Source: Schaalia canis
GTDB lineage: Bacteria > Actinomycetota > Actinomycetes > Actinomycetales > Actinomycetaceae
DNA: 64,000 nucleotides
Direction of reading: 5' to 3'
NCBI RefSeq assembly: GCF_003858455.1
Contig: NZ_RQZF01000010.1
Span: 20,825 to 84,824, forward strand
The position numbers were made by a program, and so were the translations under genes. The first letter of the stretch is position 1. Every line of letters starts with the position of its first letter. A model generated the notes under the pieces. It saw only the letters and a list, made by a program, of their open reading frames with translations, did no database searches and was not told the origin of the DNA. Below are positions 34,141 through 44,100 of this stretch, in pieces.

Positions 34141-34433
34141 ATAGTGCCCAGCCCGCTTCTGGGGGAGGCATAAGCGCAGTAGCATAAACCCGCACTTTCA
34201 CTGCTCTGTTGTGCCCTGCTGCAGTGCTGCACTGCTGCACTCGGGCTCGGGCTCAGACTCGGGGCTGTGGCGTGGGCTCAGACTATGGCTCGGGCGTAAA
34301 GTGTTGCCCGCCCAGACGGGCACAGTCGCCGTCAACAGGAGAAGGCACAAGCAGAGAGGGTGCTGCCGGAAAGAAAACACTGCTGGAGAGAATGCCAGAC
34401 GGAAAGAAAGCACAGACGGAAGGAGGAGCGCCC

Positions 34434-35336
34434 ATGAATCTTCACACTCGTGCATTCAGGAGCCTCAACAACATGTGGGTGGCCCTCGCCATTGGCGCAT
34501 TGCTTGGCAGTGCGGCTCGGCTCAGTGCGGATGCGTTCTTTACAAGCGCACTGCACGCTCCAGTCTTTGCCTCCACTGTGGCAGTGAACCTGCTGGGCAC
34601 CCTTTTTCTGTGTGGACTCACAGCGCGGCGCCATCGGGCCGCGACTTCTTCCACGTCCACCACGGGAGGAATGCTCCTCGCAAAAGATAGCGGTATCAGC
34701 GAGCGAGCGTGGGTAATATGGGCCACGGGCTTTTGCGGCTCCTTCACCACCTATTCAGCCCTCGCCTTGAGCGCGACGCATGCGAGTGCGGGATACCCCT
34801 TGCCGCCGTCGTGGATTGACGAGGCATCCGTGCCGCTTCCCCTGGGCATCATGGCGGGTGCGATTATGGGCATTGTGGGCGCCACCTTCCGTTGGCGCTT
34901 TAATGCATGGCTGACCTTACGTTTTACTGCCGTCCAGAAAAGAATTGCGCTCGCGGCTGATTGCCGTAGGCGGAAAGAAGAGTGCGTGTGGGCAACTCTT
35001 ACGCGGGGGTTCACTGTGCTTGCGCCGCTTATGGGAATTGCCGTGATTAATGTGCTGGGCAGCGGGGCGGCGGGCTTCGTCGCTGGCAGCTACCAGATGT
35101 GTTTGGCTCAGGGGGCAGAGCGGGGTGTTATTGCCTTTGCGTGGTTGTGTACGGGTTCAGGAATTTTAGGGGCGTTCACCACCTTTTCGACGGCTGTTGT
35201 TGATGCGTGGATGATTGTGCGTCGAGGGTATGTGTGGGGTGGAGCCCTTATATTTGCTGGAGTTTGGGTGTTTGCCTGGGGAGCCTGCGCCTTAGGCTGG
35301 AAAATTGCTGGGATTTCAGCATGTGGAGCAATGTAA
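34434..35336 (+). CDS. crcB: Two-domain fused fluoride channel (CrcB/Fluc)
   Basis: A 300-residue membrane protein made of two CrcB-like repeats. The first half has four helices with GALLGSAARL (TM1), AVNLLG with Asn52 (TM2), GFCGSFTTYS (TM3) and TM4 at about 135-152. A basic linker (about 153-190) follows. The second half has the TM2 counterpart VINVLGSG with Asn206, TM3 counterpart GILGAFTTFS and TM4 counterpart, but no TM1 counterpart. Seven helices in total would invert the second half, giving the antiparallel pair that Fluc channels need. AGGAGGAG sits 5-8 bases upstream of the ATG. Function: export of toxic fluoride. Most bacteria encode one or two separate subunits instead. Confidence 0.85.
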   Translation: MNLHTRAFRSLNNMWVALAIGALLGSAARLSADAFFTSALHAPVFASTVAVNLLGTLFLCGLTARRHRAATSSTSTTGGMLLAKDSGISERAWVIWATGFCGSFTTYSALALSATHASAGYPLPPSWIDEASVPLPLGIMAGAIMGIVGATFRWRFNAWLTLRFTAVQKRIALAADCRRRKEECVWATLTRGFTVLAPLMGIAVINVLGSGAAGFVAGSYQMCLAQGAERGVIAFAWLCTGSGILGAFTTFSTAVVDAWMIVRRGYVWGGALIFAGVWVFAWGACALGWKIAGISACGAM

Positions 35337-35436
35337 CGAACAATTTGGGGCGCCTTTCGGGCCAGCCTATGCTGGAGGCTGCTCAATGCACGCTTTCACA
35401 GCGAACACACCGGCAGCGTAGGGAAGGTTTGTCACC

Positions 35437-36429
35437 ATGATCGACTTGATTGGGGTCCGTAAGGTGTACCCCGTCAAGGGCGGCAGCGACGTCGTTGCCC
35501 TCGACGACGTGAATCTGCACGTCGAACGCGGCTCCATCCACGGCATCGTTGGCCAATCGGGTGCAGGCAAGTCCACGCTTATCCGATGCCTGACGGCCTT
35601 GGAAAAGCCCACCGCTGGGTCCATCGTTGTTGACGGCACTGACCTTGCCACCCTGCGTGGGCGCGAACTACGCGAGGCACGCCGCGCTATCGGCATGGTC
35701 TTTCAGGCCGCTCACCTGCTAGACGGACGTACCGCCGCAGCTAATATTGGCTACCCGCTGCGTCTGGCTGGTATGAAGAAAGCCGACATTGATGCTCGGG
35801 TTGAAGAATTGCTTGCGCTTGTCGGTTTGGCTGGCCGCGGTAACTCTTACCCTTCGCAACTGTCCGGTGGCCAGCGCCAGCGCGTGGGTATCGCACGCGC
35901 TTTAGCCGATCATCCTCAGGTGTTGCTCTGTGATGAGCCGACGTCTGCGCTTGATTCCGAGTCCACTCGCCAGATCCTTGAACTGCTCCGTCAGGTGCGT
36001 GACCTGGCTGGCGTGACCGTTGTCATCATCACCCACGAGATGGGTGTTGTGCGTGAAATCTGCGATTCTGTGACCCTGCTTGGTGCGGGCCAAGTCCTCC
36101 AATCGGGCACGGTTGACGCTGTCCTCAATGATGTTGCCTCTCCCTTGGCGCGAGAGCTCGTTCCCGCTCCTTCAGTTGATGACACCGTGATTCCTCAGGA
36201 TCGCACTCTTTTGGATGTCATTTTTACCTCCAGCCCGGGTATTCCCACCGGTGCAACAGTGCTGAACTTGACGGCTTCGATGGGTGCGGATGTGACCGCA
36301 GGCCGTTTCGAGTCGATTGGTTCCACGCAGGTGGGGCGCTTGGCTTTGTCGGTGCCCAGTTATCACGCTGAGAAGATTGTGACCCAGTTGCGCGAGCAGA
36401 AGATTTACGCGGAAGTGAGGACCGCATGA
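35437..36429 (+). CDS. metN: Methionine ABC transporter ATP-binding protein
   Basis: A 330-residue ATPase. Walker A GQSGAGKST, signature LSGGQRQRV and Walker B VLLCDEPTSALD are all present. The C-terminal 85 residues form a NIL (regulatory methionine-binding) domain. GGAAGG is 8 bases upstream of the ATG. The last bases overlap the metI start as ATGA. Confidence 0.93.
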   Translation: MIDLIGVRKVYPVKGGSDVVALDDVNLHVERGSIHGIVGQSGAGKSTLIRCLTALEKPTAGSIVVDGTDLATLRGRELREARRAIGMVFQAAHLLDGRTAAANIGYPLRLAGMKKADIDARVEELLALVGLAGRGNSYPSQLSGGQRQRVGIARALADHPQVLLCDEPTSALDSESTRQILELLRQVRDLAGVTVVIITHEMGVVREICDSVTLLGAGQVLQSGTVDAVLNDVASPLARELVPAPSVDDTVIPQDRTLLDVIFTSSPGIPTGATVLNLTASMGADVTAGRFESIGSTQVGRLALSVPSYHAEKIVTQLREQKIYAEVRTA

Positions 36430-37208
36430 GTGCCGCTGTCTCCACCATGTCCGCCTTTTCCAGCCAACTTCACGGGGCGTTCGCCTCGTTGAACGAGGCC
36501 ACCGCAGTGGCCGCCACGCTGTTACCTGCGGGCCCGAACGATCCCACGTGGGGCGACAATCCTGCACTGACCAAACAGTTTGTGCCCGCGATTATTGACA
36601 CCCTCTTGATGACGGGGTTTTCTACCTTCTTCACTGTGATTTTTGGTTTGCCTCTGGGCCTGCTCCTCGTGCAGACCTCGAAGGCTGGGCTTACCCCTAA
36701 TCGCGTGGTGAATCAGGTGGTGGGCGGCACGGTAAACATTGTTCGCTCCCTGCCTTTCATTATTGGTATCGTCGCGCTTTTCCCGTTGACGAAGCTCATT
36801 GTGGGCACGCGTCTGGGCTGGCAGGCTACCGTGGTGCCACTGGTGATCCTGGCGATTCCTTTCTTTGCGCGCCTGGTGGAGTCCAATATTTTGGGCGTCG
36901 ATGCCGGAAAGATTGAAGCAGCGCAGATGATGGGTGCCTCTCACCGTCAAATTCGTTGGGGAGTACAGGTCCGCGAGGCTTTGCCCGCCCTCGTCCAGTC
37001 AATCACTGTCTTGGCTATCACGATGGTCGGATACTCAGCAATGGCGGGTGTGATTGGTGGCGGCGGCCTTGGCCAGTTGGCCATTAACTACGGCTACACC
37101 CGTAACCAGTACGATGTGCTGATTGTGTCCGTGGTGACGATTATTCTGATCGTCCAAGTGATCCAGGTGATTGGTGACATGGTGAGCCGGCTGGTGGACC
37201 ACCGCTGA
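36426..37208 (+). CDS. metI: Methionine ABC transporter permease
   Basis: A 260-residue inner-membrane protein with five or six helices and the MetI-type segment MMGASHRQIRWGVQVREALP as EAA loop. The first 40 residues are a hydrophilic/amphipathic extension. Coupled to metN by overlap. Confidence 0.93.
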   Translation: MSAAVSTMSAFSSQLHGAFASLNEATAVAATLLPAGPNDPTWGDNPALTKQFVPAIIDTLLMTGFSTFFTVIFGLPLGLLLVQTSKAGLTPNRVVNQVVGGTVNIVRSLPFIIGIVALFPLTKLIVGTRLGWQATVVPLVILAIPFFARLVESNILGVDAGKIEAAQMMGASHRQIRWGVQVREALPALVQSITVLAITMVGYSAMAGVIGGGGLGQLAINYGYTRNQYDVLIVSVVTIILIVQVIQVIGDMVSRLVDHR

Positions 37209-37383
37209 GCACACCACCAGTCGGAGTTCGTGAGACGATCCGTTTACATACTTTCATCCCCTGAGATCGTTCTGCGCAGCACTGACCAATAGGCGAGGCT
37301 AGTACCAACAGAGCCCACCTTCGGGCCACCTCGCTCCCATGGGGAGGCAGAGACTCTCCCCACGACTGAGAATTGAGAAAACA

Positions 37384-38229
37384 ATGCGTTCCTACCGTGC
37401 ACTTGCCGCTACTTCCGCTGTTGCCGCACTTGCCCTGTCCGCCTGCTCCGGGTCCGCTGAGACCGCTGCATCCGATGCTTCGGCTCCCGCCGCTTCGGGC
37501 GAGGTCGTCACCATTAACGTTGGCGCTTCTCCTGTGCCTCACGCCAAGATCTTGCAGTTCATTGATGAGACGCTGGCTCCTGCTGCTGGCATCGATCTGG
37601 AGATCGTTGAGTACAACGACTACATCCAGCCTAATGTTGCCCTGAATGATGGCGACTTGGATGCGAACTTCTACCAGACCATCCCCTACCTGGAGGATCA
37701 GGCTGCTGAGTACGGCTACGAGTTCACCCCCGGTGCCGGCGTTCACTTGGAGCCTCTCGCGGTTTACTCTGCAACCCTGAAGAACCTGTCTGAGCTGCCT
37801 GACGGCGGCAAGATCGGCATTATTGCTGATGTCACCAACCAGGCTCGCGCACTCAAGCTTCTGGCAAGCCAGGGTCTTGTGGAACTGCCTGCCTCGGGCG
37901 ATATCAATATCCACACCGTTAAGCCTCTGAAGAACTTCACTTTCACAGAGGTTGAAGGCGCACAGCTTGTTCGCGCTCTTGCCGATGTGGACGCTGCTGT
38001 GATCAACGGTAACTTCGCTCAAGATGGTGGCCTTTCCCCTGAAAAGGACGGCCTCGCTGTTGAATCCTCCGAGAACAACCCTGCGTCGAACCTGCTTGTG
38101 TGGAAGTCCGATATCTCCGGTGAGAAGGCTGAGGCTGTGAAGAAGCTCGAAGAGCTCCTCCACACCGACGAGGTTCGCCAGTTCATCAAGGACAACTGGA
38201 ACGACGGTTCGGTGATTCCCTCCTTCTGA
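37384..38229 (+). CDS. metQ: Methionine-binding lipoprotein
   Basis: A 281-residue NlpA/MetQ-type lipoprotein with lipobox LSAC and Cys21. Family stretches: NVGASPVPHAKIL, LDANFYQTIPYL and DAAVINGNFA. It is third in the metNIQ operon after a 175-base gap. A weak GAGAA precedes the ATG. A rho-independent terminator follows. Confidence 0.93.
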   Translation: MRSYRALAATSAVAALALSACSGSAETAASDASAPAASGEVVTINVGASPVPHAKILQFIDETLAPAAGIDLEIVEYNDYIQPNVALNDGDLDANFYQTIPYLEDQAAEYGYEFTPGAGVHLEPLAVYSATLKNLSELPDGGKIGIIADVTNQARALKLLASQGLVELPASGDINIHTVKPLKNFTFTEVEGAQLVRALADVDAAVINGNFAQDGGLSPEKDGLAVESSENNPASNLLVWKSDISGEKAEAVKKLEELLHTDEVRQFIKDNWNDGSVIPSF

Positions 38230-38274
38230 TACTCATTTCCTGGCCGTTGATCTGGCCATGATGTGAAGTTCTTG

Positions 38275-38315
38275 GCGGCTGCTGTGGGCGTAATGCCTAC
38301 GGCAGCCGCTTTTTG
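38275..38315 (+). terminator. Rho-independent terminator of metNIQ
   Basis: GCGGCTGC pairs with GCAGCCGC, with an inner GTGGGC/GCCTAC helix and a GTAAT loop, and TTTTTG follows directly. Confidence 0.85.
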
Positions 38316-38510
38316 CTGTTCTAGGTGTTGGTCAAGTCGGGTTTCCTTTGGGCGCCGTTCACGTGCTGCCGCATTGTCGGCGTGCGTCATGTGCGGCGTT
38401 ACTTTGTTGACGTCGCGCTTTTGTGATGTGGCGGAGAGCGTGGGCCAATAGTGGCCAGAGGCATGCGGACATGATGGGTGAATGGCAGTGGGATGTGTCA
38501 GGATGTCCTC

Positions 38511-39107
38511 ATGTTTGTCACTATTGGTCAACGTCTGAAGCAGCATATGCGTCATGCTCGCCAGGCCCTGCGGCTGTGGAGCCGCCGCCGGTGGCTGCTT
38601 GCAGTCGTCTTTAGCGCGCTAATCGCTGTGGCTTTGGGAATCGTCACTGTGTTGATCCCTAACCCGATTTTCCACCGCGATATTCCGCCAACGGCGTGGA
38701 GCTATCCAGTGCTGATTGTGACAGCGGTGCTGTCAGGTATGTTGATGGCCACCTATGTCAAAGAGCCTGTGCCTGGAGCAGAGTCGGGGGGATCGGCGCG
38801 TCTTTCGGGCCAGGAGGGGCTCACTGATGCGTCCTCGTCTTCCACGCCCCCTCCCATTGGTACTAAGGGCGAGGGCGCCGAAGGTTCTTCTGTTGTGGGA
38901 ATGATCGGAACTTTTGGAGCATGGTTTGCGATTGGCTGCCCGGTGTGTAACAAGTTGGCACTGCTTGCTTTGGGCTATAGCGGGGCAATGACCTATTTTG
39001 CTCCGATGCAACCGTGGCTTGCGGGTATCTCTGTGGTGCTTTTAGCGCTAGGCCTTGTGGTGCGCTTGTCGGGTGAGATTGCCTGTGCGGTGCCCGCGCG
39101 TGCTTAA
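38511..39107 (+). CDS. Unknown membrane protein with GCPVCNK motif
   Basis: About 198 residues. Two hydrophobic helices at about 30-50 and 62-80, a hydrophilic Ser/Gly-rich loop (85-125), then two helices around GCPVCNKLALLALGYSGA and the C-terminus. The CxxC pair at the membrane suggests thiol redox chemistry or metal binding, but I know no tested function. ATG at 38511 has AGGA at 9 bases; a GTG 33 bases upstream is possible. Confidence 0.65.
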   Translation: MFVTIGQRLKQHMRHARQALRLWSRRRWLLAVVFSALIAVALGIVTVLIPNPIFHRDIPPTAWSYPVLIVTAVLSGMLMATYVKEPVPGAESGGSARLSGQEGLTDASSSSTPPPIGTKGEGAEGSSVVGMIGTFGAWFAIGCPVCNKLALLALGYSGAMTYFAPMQPWLAGISVVLLALGLVVRLSGEIACAVPARA

Positions 39108-39143
39108 GGCTAGTGGCCGGGCTTTTTATCGGGCCTGATGTGT

Positions 39144-39176
39144 ATTGCCCCCGCTACCTAAGGTAGCGGGGGCAAT
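39144..39176. terminator. Bidirectional terminator between convergent genes
   Basis: ATTGCCCCCGCTACC mirrored exactly across TAA, between the GCPVCNK protein and upp. Confidence 0.85.
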
Positions 39177-39212
39177 GCTGTATGCGTTTATGTGGCGCTT
39201 AGACCTGAGTGA

Positions 39213-39851
39213 TTAGTCCACGCTGCCGTAGAGGCGGTCGCCTGCGTCGCCAAGGCCGGGCACGATGTAGGCCTTTTCGTTGAGCTTTTCGTCAACGGCG
39301 GCAACGACGATGGAGACGTCAACGCGGTCTCCGATGGCCTTTTCAACTTCGGCCAAGCCTTCGGGTGAAGCGATCAGGCAGATGGCGGTGACGTCGGAGG
39401 CGCCCAAATCCAGGAGGTAGTTGATGGCGGCGATCAGGGTGTGACCGGTGGCCAGCATGGGGTCAATGACGAAGCACTGGCGGCCTGAGAGATCTTCGGG
39501 CAAACGGTTTGCGTAGGTTTCGATGAGGAGGGTTTCCTCGTCGCGCTTCATGCCCAAGAATCCGACCTCTGCGGTTGGGAGGAGGCGGGTCATGCCTTCG
39601 AGCATGCCCAGGCCTGCGCGTAGGACGGGCACGACGATGGGGCGAGGCTCAGCGATCTTCTTGCCGACTGTGGGGGCGACCGGAGTGTTAATGGCAACCT
39701 CGGTGGTGGTGACGTGACGGGTTGCCTCGTACGCCAGGAGGGTGACGAGCTCGTCAACGAGCTGTCGGAAGGTGGCCGAGGGGGTGTCGCGGTCACGGAG
39801 AACGGTGAGCTTATGGTTAATGAGCGGGTGATCTGCAATATGGAGACGCAT
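39213..39851 (-). CDS. upp: Uracil phosphoribosyltransferase
   Basis: Cytoplasmic salvage enzyme, 212 residues, making UMP from uracil and PRPP. The PRPP-binding loop is visible as [10 protein letters not shown], and the uracil-binding C-terminus as [14 protein letters not shown]. Length is standard. There is no Shine-Dalgarno; TAATCT ends 6 bases upstream of the ATG, so the message is probably leaderless. Divergent from tadA. Confidence 0.95.
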   Translation of the reverse strand: MRLHIADHPLINHKLTVLRDRDTPSATFRQLVDELVTLLAYEATRHVTTTEVAINTPVAPTVGKKIAEPRPIVVPVLRAGLGMLEGMTRLLPTAEVGFLGMKRDEETLLIETYANRLPEDLSGRQCFVIDPMLATGHTLIAAINYLLDLGASDVTAICLIASPEGLAEVEKAIGDRVDVSIVVAAVDEKLNEKAYIVPGLGDAGDRLYGSVD

Positions 39852-39857
39852 GTGGCT

Positions 39858-39863
39858 AGATTA
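39858..39863 (-). promoter_or_regulatory. Candidate -10 element of upp (leaderless)
   Basis: TAATCT on the minus strand, separated by 6 bases from the upp ATG. Confidence 0.5.
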
Positions 39864-39976
39864 GCGCGCCAGGAGGTCTTTGGGCATTGGTTACGCGCGG
39901 AAAACACGAAGTGCGTGTTATGGGGGCGAATCCTAGCTTCTGGGAGCGTTCGAGGTACGCTTACGGAGTGGTGAAA

Positions 39977-40756
39977 ATGGACAACTTGCGTGAAGCCATG
40001 AGTCGCGCACTTTTCTTAGCGAATCATGCCCGAGCAGGCGATGATGTGCCTGTCGGTGCAGTGGTGCTTGATTCCATGGGGCGAATCATCGGTGAGGGAT
40101 GGAATTGTCGCGAGTCTGACCATGATCCTGCTGGCCATGCTGAAATTGTTGCTTTGCGTGATGCGGGCCGCCGCCTGAAGCGATGGAATCTGGTGGGCTG
40201 TACGCTAGTTGTCACTCTTGAGCCATGCACGATGTGTGCTGGTGCGGCTATTCAGGCTCGGGTTGATCGTGTGGTCTTTGGCGCCTGGGATCCGAAGGCG
40301 GGTGCGGCTGGTTCCCTCCGTGATGTGTTGCGTGATTCGCGCTTAAACCACACGGTAGAGGTTATTCCGGGCGTTTTGGCTCAAGAGGCTTCCGTTCAGT
40401 TGAAGGCTTTCTTTGACGTTCGACGTTCGCATTCTGGGGCTCCGTTGGTGGAGGGTGTGGATTACGAGAAGGTCGAGCAGGAGCTTGCACAGACGCGTGA
40501 GCCGAAGGCAACGCCTGTAGCGGGGCCGCGTTTGACGGTGCCGCCAATTGGGCAGGCTCCTCGGTATGCGTCACTGCCTGACGAGGCTTTTTCTCTTCTA
40601 TCCTCTGGTGGGGAAGCGGCCGAGTCTGTTCACAGCTTGCCAGTGAGTGAGGTTGAGGTGGTGCCTCCTGCGGTGCCTGAGCCTTCTGCTACTCCCAGTG
40701 GTGGATTTATTCCCGGGATTACTGTGCGGCGGCGTACGCGGGGTAAGGGGCGTTAG
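39977..40756 (+). CDS. tadA: tRNA-specific adenosine deaminase with C-terminal extension
   Basis: Converts A34 to inosine in tRNA-Arg(ACG). Of 259 residues, the first 150 form the deaminase: HAE with zinc-binding His54 and catalytic Glu56, and PCTMC with zinc-binding Cys84 and Cys87. The C-terminal ~105 residues are Pro/Glu-rich, low complexity and end in basic RRRTRGKGR; usual TadA is about 150-170 residues. The ATG at 39977 has GGAG 9 bases upstream. Confidence 0.92.
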   Translation: MDNLREAMSRALFLANHARAGDDVPVGAVVLDSMGRIIGEGWNCRESDHDPAGHAEIVALRDAGRRLKRWNLVGCTLVVTLEPCTMCAGAAIQARVDRVVFGAWDPKAGAAGSLRDVLRDSRLNHTVEVIPGVLAQEASVQLKAFFDVRRSHSGAPLVEGVDYEKVEQELAQTREPKATPVAGPRLTVPPIGQAPRYASLPDEAFSLLSSGGEAAESVHSLPVSEVEVVPPAVPEPSATPSGGFIPGITVRRRTRGKGR

Positions 40757-41184
40757 AAGCGCATTTTTTTGATGCAGTCCGTCATTTAAGAGGATAAGTG
40801 ATCTATTTCACTCTGGGCTAATGAGGCACGTTTTCCTGGTTCGAGAAAGTATGCTGCCGGTTATTTTTCTCCTGAATAAACTGATCGATCCCTGATAAAG
40901 TGCTGATTTTCCGCGGATAGTTTCTTCGGTGTTAGCCACCCTTATAAAGTCTAAGATTTTAAATATCTTAATGTTGAGATATTTCCTGTGACTCTTCTGA
41001 CTGTCGCGCGTTTTTTCCGGGTCTGGGCGCTAGTTTTCACCCTATCTTTCTGCCCGTACGGCACATACGCTTGATACATCTGTATCCACCGAAGGCGTCT
41101 CATCTGAGGTCCTTCGCGTCGATCGCCGCAACACTGCCCGCCGAATGCCTTGGCGGGAATGTGCGGTCTCTTGGAAGGAAAAAT
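40757..41184. other. AT-rich leader region of the adhesin gene
   Basis: No gene is seen in these 428 bases. Composition drops sharply in G+C. It contains the perfect inverted repeat AAATATCT / AGATATTT (40961-40984, 8-base spacer), a possible operator, and presumably the adhesin promoter. Confidence 0.45.
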
Positions 41185-44100
41185 ATGTCATTGAGACTTC
41201 TGAGCAAGCCGATTGCTGCCGTGTCAGCAGTTGCGCTTGGTTTGGGAATGCTCGTCGGCGCAGCAGGCTTCACAGCCAGCCATGCTGCCGATAACACCGG
41301 AATTACCATCGTGAACCCGAAGATCCAAGCGTCAGATCGCGATCTGAAGGTAGACCCCACTGACCCGGTATTAAAGGTTGGTAATGTTGCGCGACTGTCC
41401 TTTGATTGGGACGCAAGCACTGCTGACCCGCGTTCGGGGCAGTCTTTCACGATCGGTTTCGGCGATAACTTCCTGGGGGCGCCTACCTCCGCTTCGAAGA
41501 TCGACACCTTCGATCTTGTTTTGCCTACCGGTGAAATTGTTGGTGACTGTAAGCTCACACAGCCCACCTTTGTTTGTACGTTCAATAATAAGCTTGACGA
41601 GCTGCGCGCCAAGGGCGGAATCGAGGTCAAGGGCAGCGCCAAGATCCTCGTGAGCGCCATTCGCGAGAATAATGACTCCTTCGTCAATATGAACCTTAAC
41701 GGCAGTATCACTCGCGTGGGTCTCCCTCGTGGTGAGGCTTTGGTTCGTCCCGGCATGACTCCCTACACGGCAGTGAAGCTTTCTAAGAGCCTCGTGCCCA
41801 CAGCAGCTAACCAGCGCAACTTGGGATACACCATTTCCTTCTCTGTTGAGAAGCTTAATGAGGATCGCCTCAAGCGAGGCCTCGCTCCTCTCGCTGGTGA
41901 CGGACAGACGATTCAAACCATCGTCCTTGAAGATACTCTTGGTCCCGGTCAGGAACTTGGCAACAACATCACTCTGAACCGTATGATTGAGGGCACTCGT
42001 AAGGATGAACCCACAGGTGCTTTCCTCCCAGCATGGGTAGCTTCCCCTCTTGCCTCCATTCTGAAGGGCTCAATCGCCGAAGGCTTTACCGTCACCGCAG
42101 ATCCGCAAGATTTCCCGGGAAAAACTGCTGTGAATATCACCCTGACCGGCCCTTTCAAGACCGGTGTCGTCTACACCGTCGTGCCCTCAGTTCACGCGAA
42201 CACTTCGCCTAAGGGGGTCATTTACGGCTACATGTACTCCAATGCTGTGACTGACCGTGACACGGGTGTCGGCACTCGCGCAGAACGTGCACTCAACGCG
42301 GCTGCTCAGGTCACAGTGACCATGAAGCAGGGCTGGGCAACCATGACTCTCGGCAAGGAAGTCTCTGGCACGGGTCTCGGCCACATCGTCGACCCCGTAT
42401 CCCCCTACGAATTCGACATCGCCTTCACCCTTCCTGGTGATGGTGTTGCTGCTGATTTCGATCAGGCTTACCGTGACCGTGTCTCAAATCAACAAGCAAC
42501 CTTTGAAGCAGGCCTCACTCAAGAATGGCCCGGAGTGACTTTCAACCCCGATAAGAAGGGGGGAAAGGGGACCCTCAGCGTTGCCGCTGGTGTTACTCCT
42601 GCCGCTCTGGCAGCTCTGCCCGCAGGCACCACTATCACCATTACTGAAAAAGATCGCGCACTCACGCCAGGCGCACAGTGGAAGAACCCAGTATTCTCCA
42701 TTGACGGTGTTGATAGCGCGCCCTCTGCTACCAAGTCTCACACGATGGTTCTTGCTGATCGTCAAGTTGCCAAGATTCGCGTCAAGAACACCGTTGAAAA
42801 GCAAAAGGGTCGCCTGGCAATCCGCAAGACGACTGCGGGCGATGGCGGCAAGGGGGCAACCCACGCTTACACCTTCGAATACGCATGTAGCGATGGCACT
42901 ACTGGCGCTGCTCGCGGCATCCAGGGTAACGGCACTGTTTACCCCGTAAACGGTGCAAATGGCCAGCCACTCGAACTCCCCGTCGGAACGAAGTGCACCA
43001 TTGCCGAAGATGTCACCAAGGCTGTCATTGAAGGCCTTTCCCTTGAGAATCCTCCAGCGCTTGCGAAGGTGGAGATTCAAGATGGTCAACAGGCCGTTGC
43101 GGAGTTCCATAACGTCTACGTTCCAGGTGTGACCTTCTCCGTGACGAAGAAAGTCGTGGGCGCTGATCCCGGAGCCAAGAAGTTCAAACTCTCTTACGTC
43201 TGCGCTAAGGGTGACAAGGAGATCGCGGGTACTCTCGCTGAGGTCGGGGCGAATGGCACTGCCCAGTCCAGCCTCGTTCCCGCAGGTTCGAAGTGCAGTA
43301 TCACCGAAGACATTGCCGATGCCGCAATTGCTGGCTTCGACCTCGCCTTCTCTGGACCCAACGGCGCAAGCCTTGATGTCACCGTTGGTGGCGCGAACAC
43401 TATCGAGGTGACCAACACCTACACGCCACGTCATGGTTCCATTAAGATCTCCAAGCAGGTCAACGGTCTTGACGGCACCCCTGAAGCGGATCGCTCTTTC
43501 GAGATCAGTGTCTCCTGTCCGAGCCTTGCTCAGCCTAAGGTTGTCAACCTCAAGAACGGAGAGTCCGCAACTGTTGATGGTCTTCTTGAGGGTGAACGCT
43601 GCAAGATCGCCGAAGTAGACGCCGACATTACCAAGATGGATCGAGAAACGGTCATCACTCCGACCTTCGTCACCATTAAGCACAATGACGGGACCGACGA
43701 GTCGGTGGCCAAGGTGGCCGTGACCAACACCTACACGCCTAAGCCCGGTTCTCTGACCGTCACCAAGAACCTCGATGTTGCTATCGGCACCCCCTTCGCG
43801 AACGAGAAGTTCACCATCAACGTGAGCTGTGACTCGAATCCTGCGATTAACGAGACACTGTCTCTGGGCCATGATGAGAAGAAGACAATCTCTAACATCC
43901 CCGCGGGTAGCGTCTGCACTGTGACCGAAGATGCACCCGACAAGGATGGCTACACCAAGAGGGTTGAACTCCCCGCGGACACAACCATTAGACCTGGTGA
44001 AGAGAGCTCCGTTGTCGTCACGAATATCTACGATGAGAAGCCCGGCACCTTGGTGATCAGGAAGGTCCTGAATGACCCCAAGGGAGCTATCACTGCCGGT

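Noticed and set aside
34186..34433. Fluoride riboswitch ahead of the fluoride channel
   Set aside because: I looked for the conserved GG...GAUG core and pseudoknot arrangement and did not see it; the region holds only imperfect GGGCTCAGACT repeats.
35337..35436. SAM riboswitch or S-box upstream of metNIQ
   Set aside because: The 100-base leader is too short and lacks the conserved kink-turn and helix pattern; the 37209-37383 gap also shows none.
42484..43872. 462-codon minus-strand frame inside the adhesin gene
   Set aside because: Repeats in step with the DUF5979 units on the other strand, so it is a reflection of those codons.
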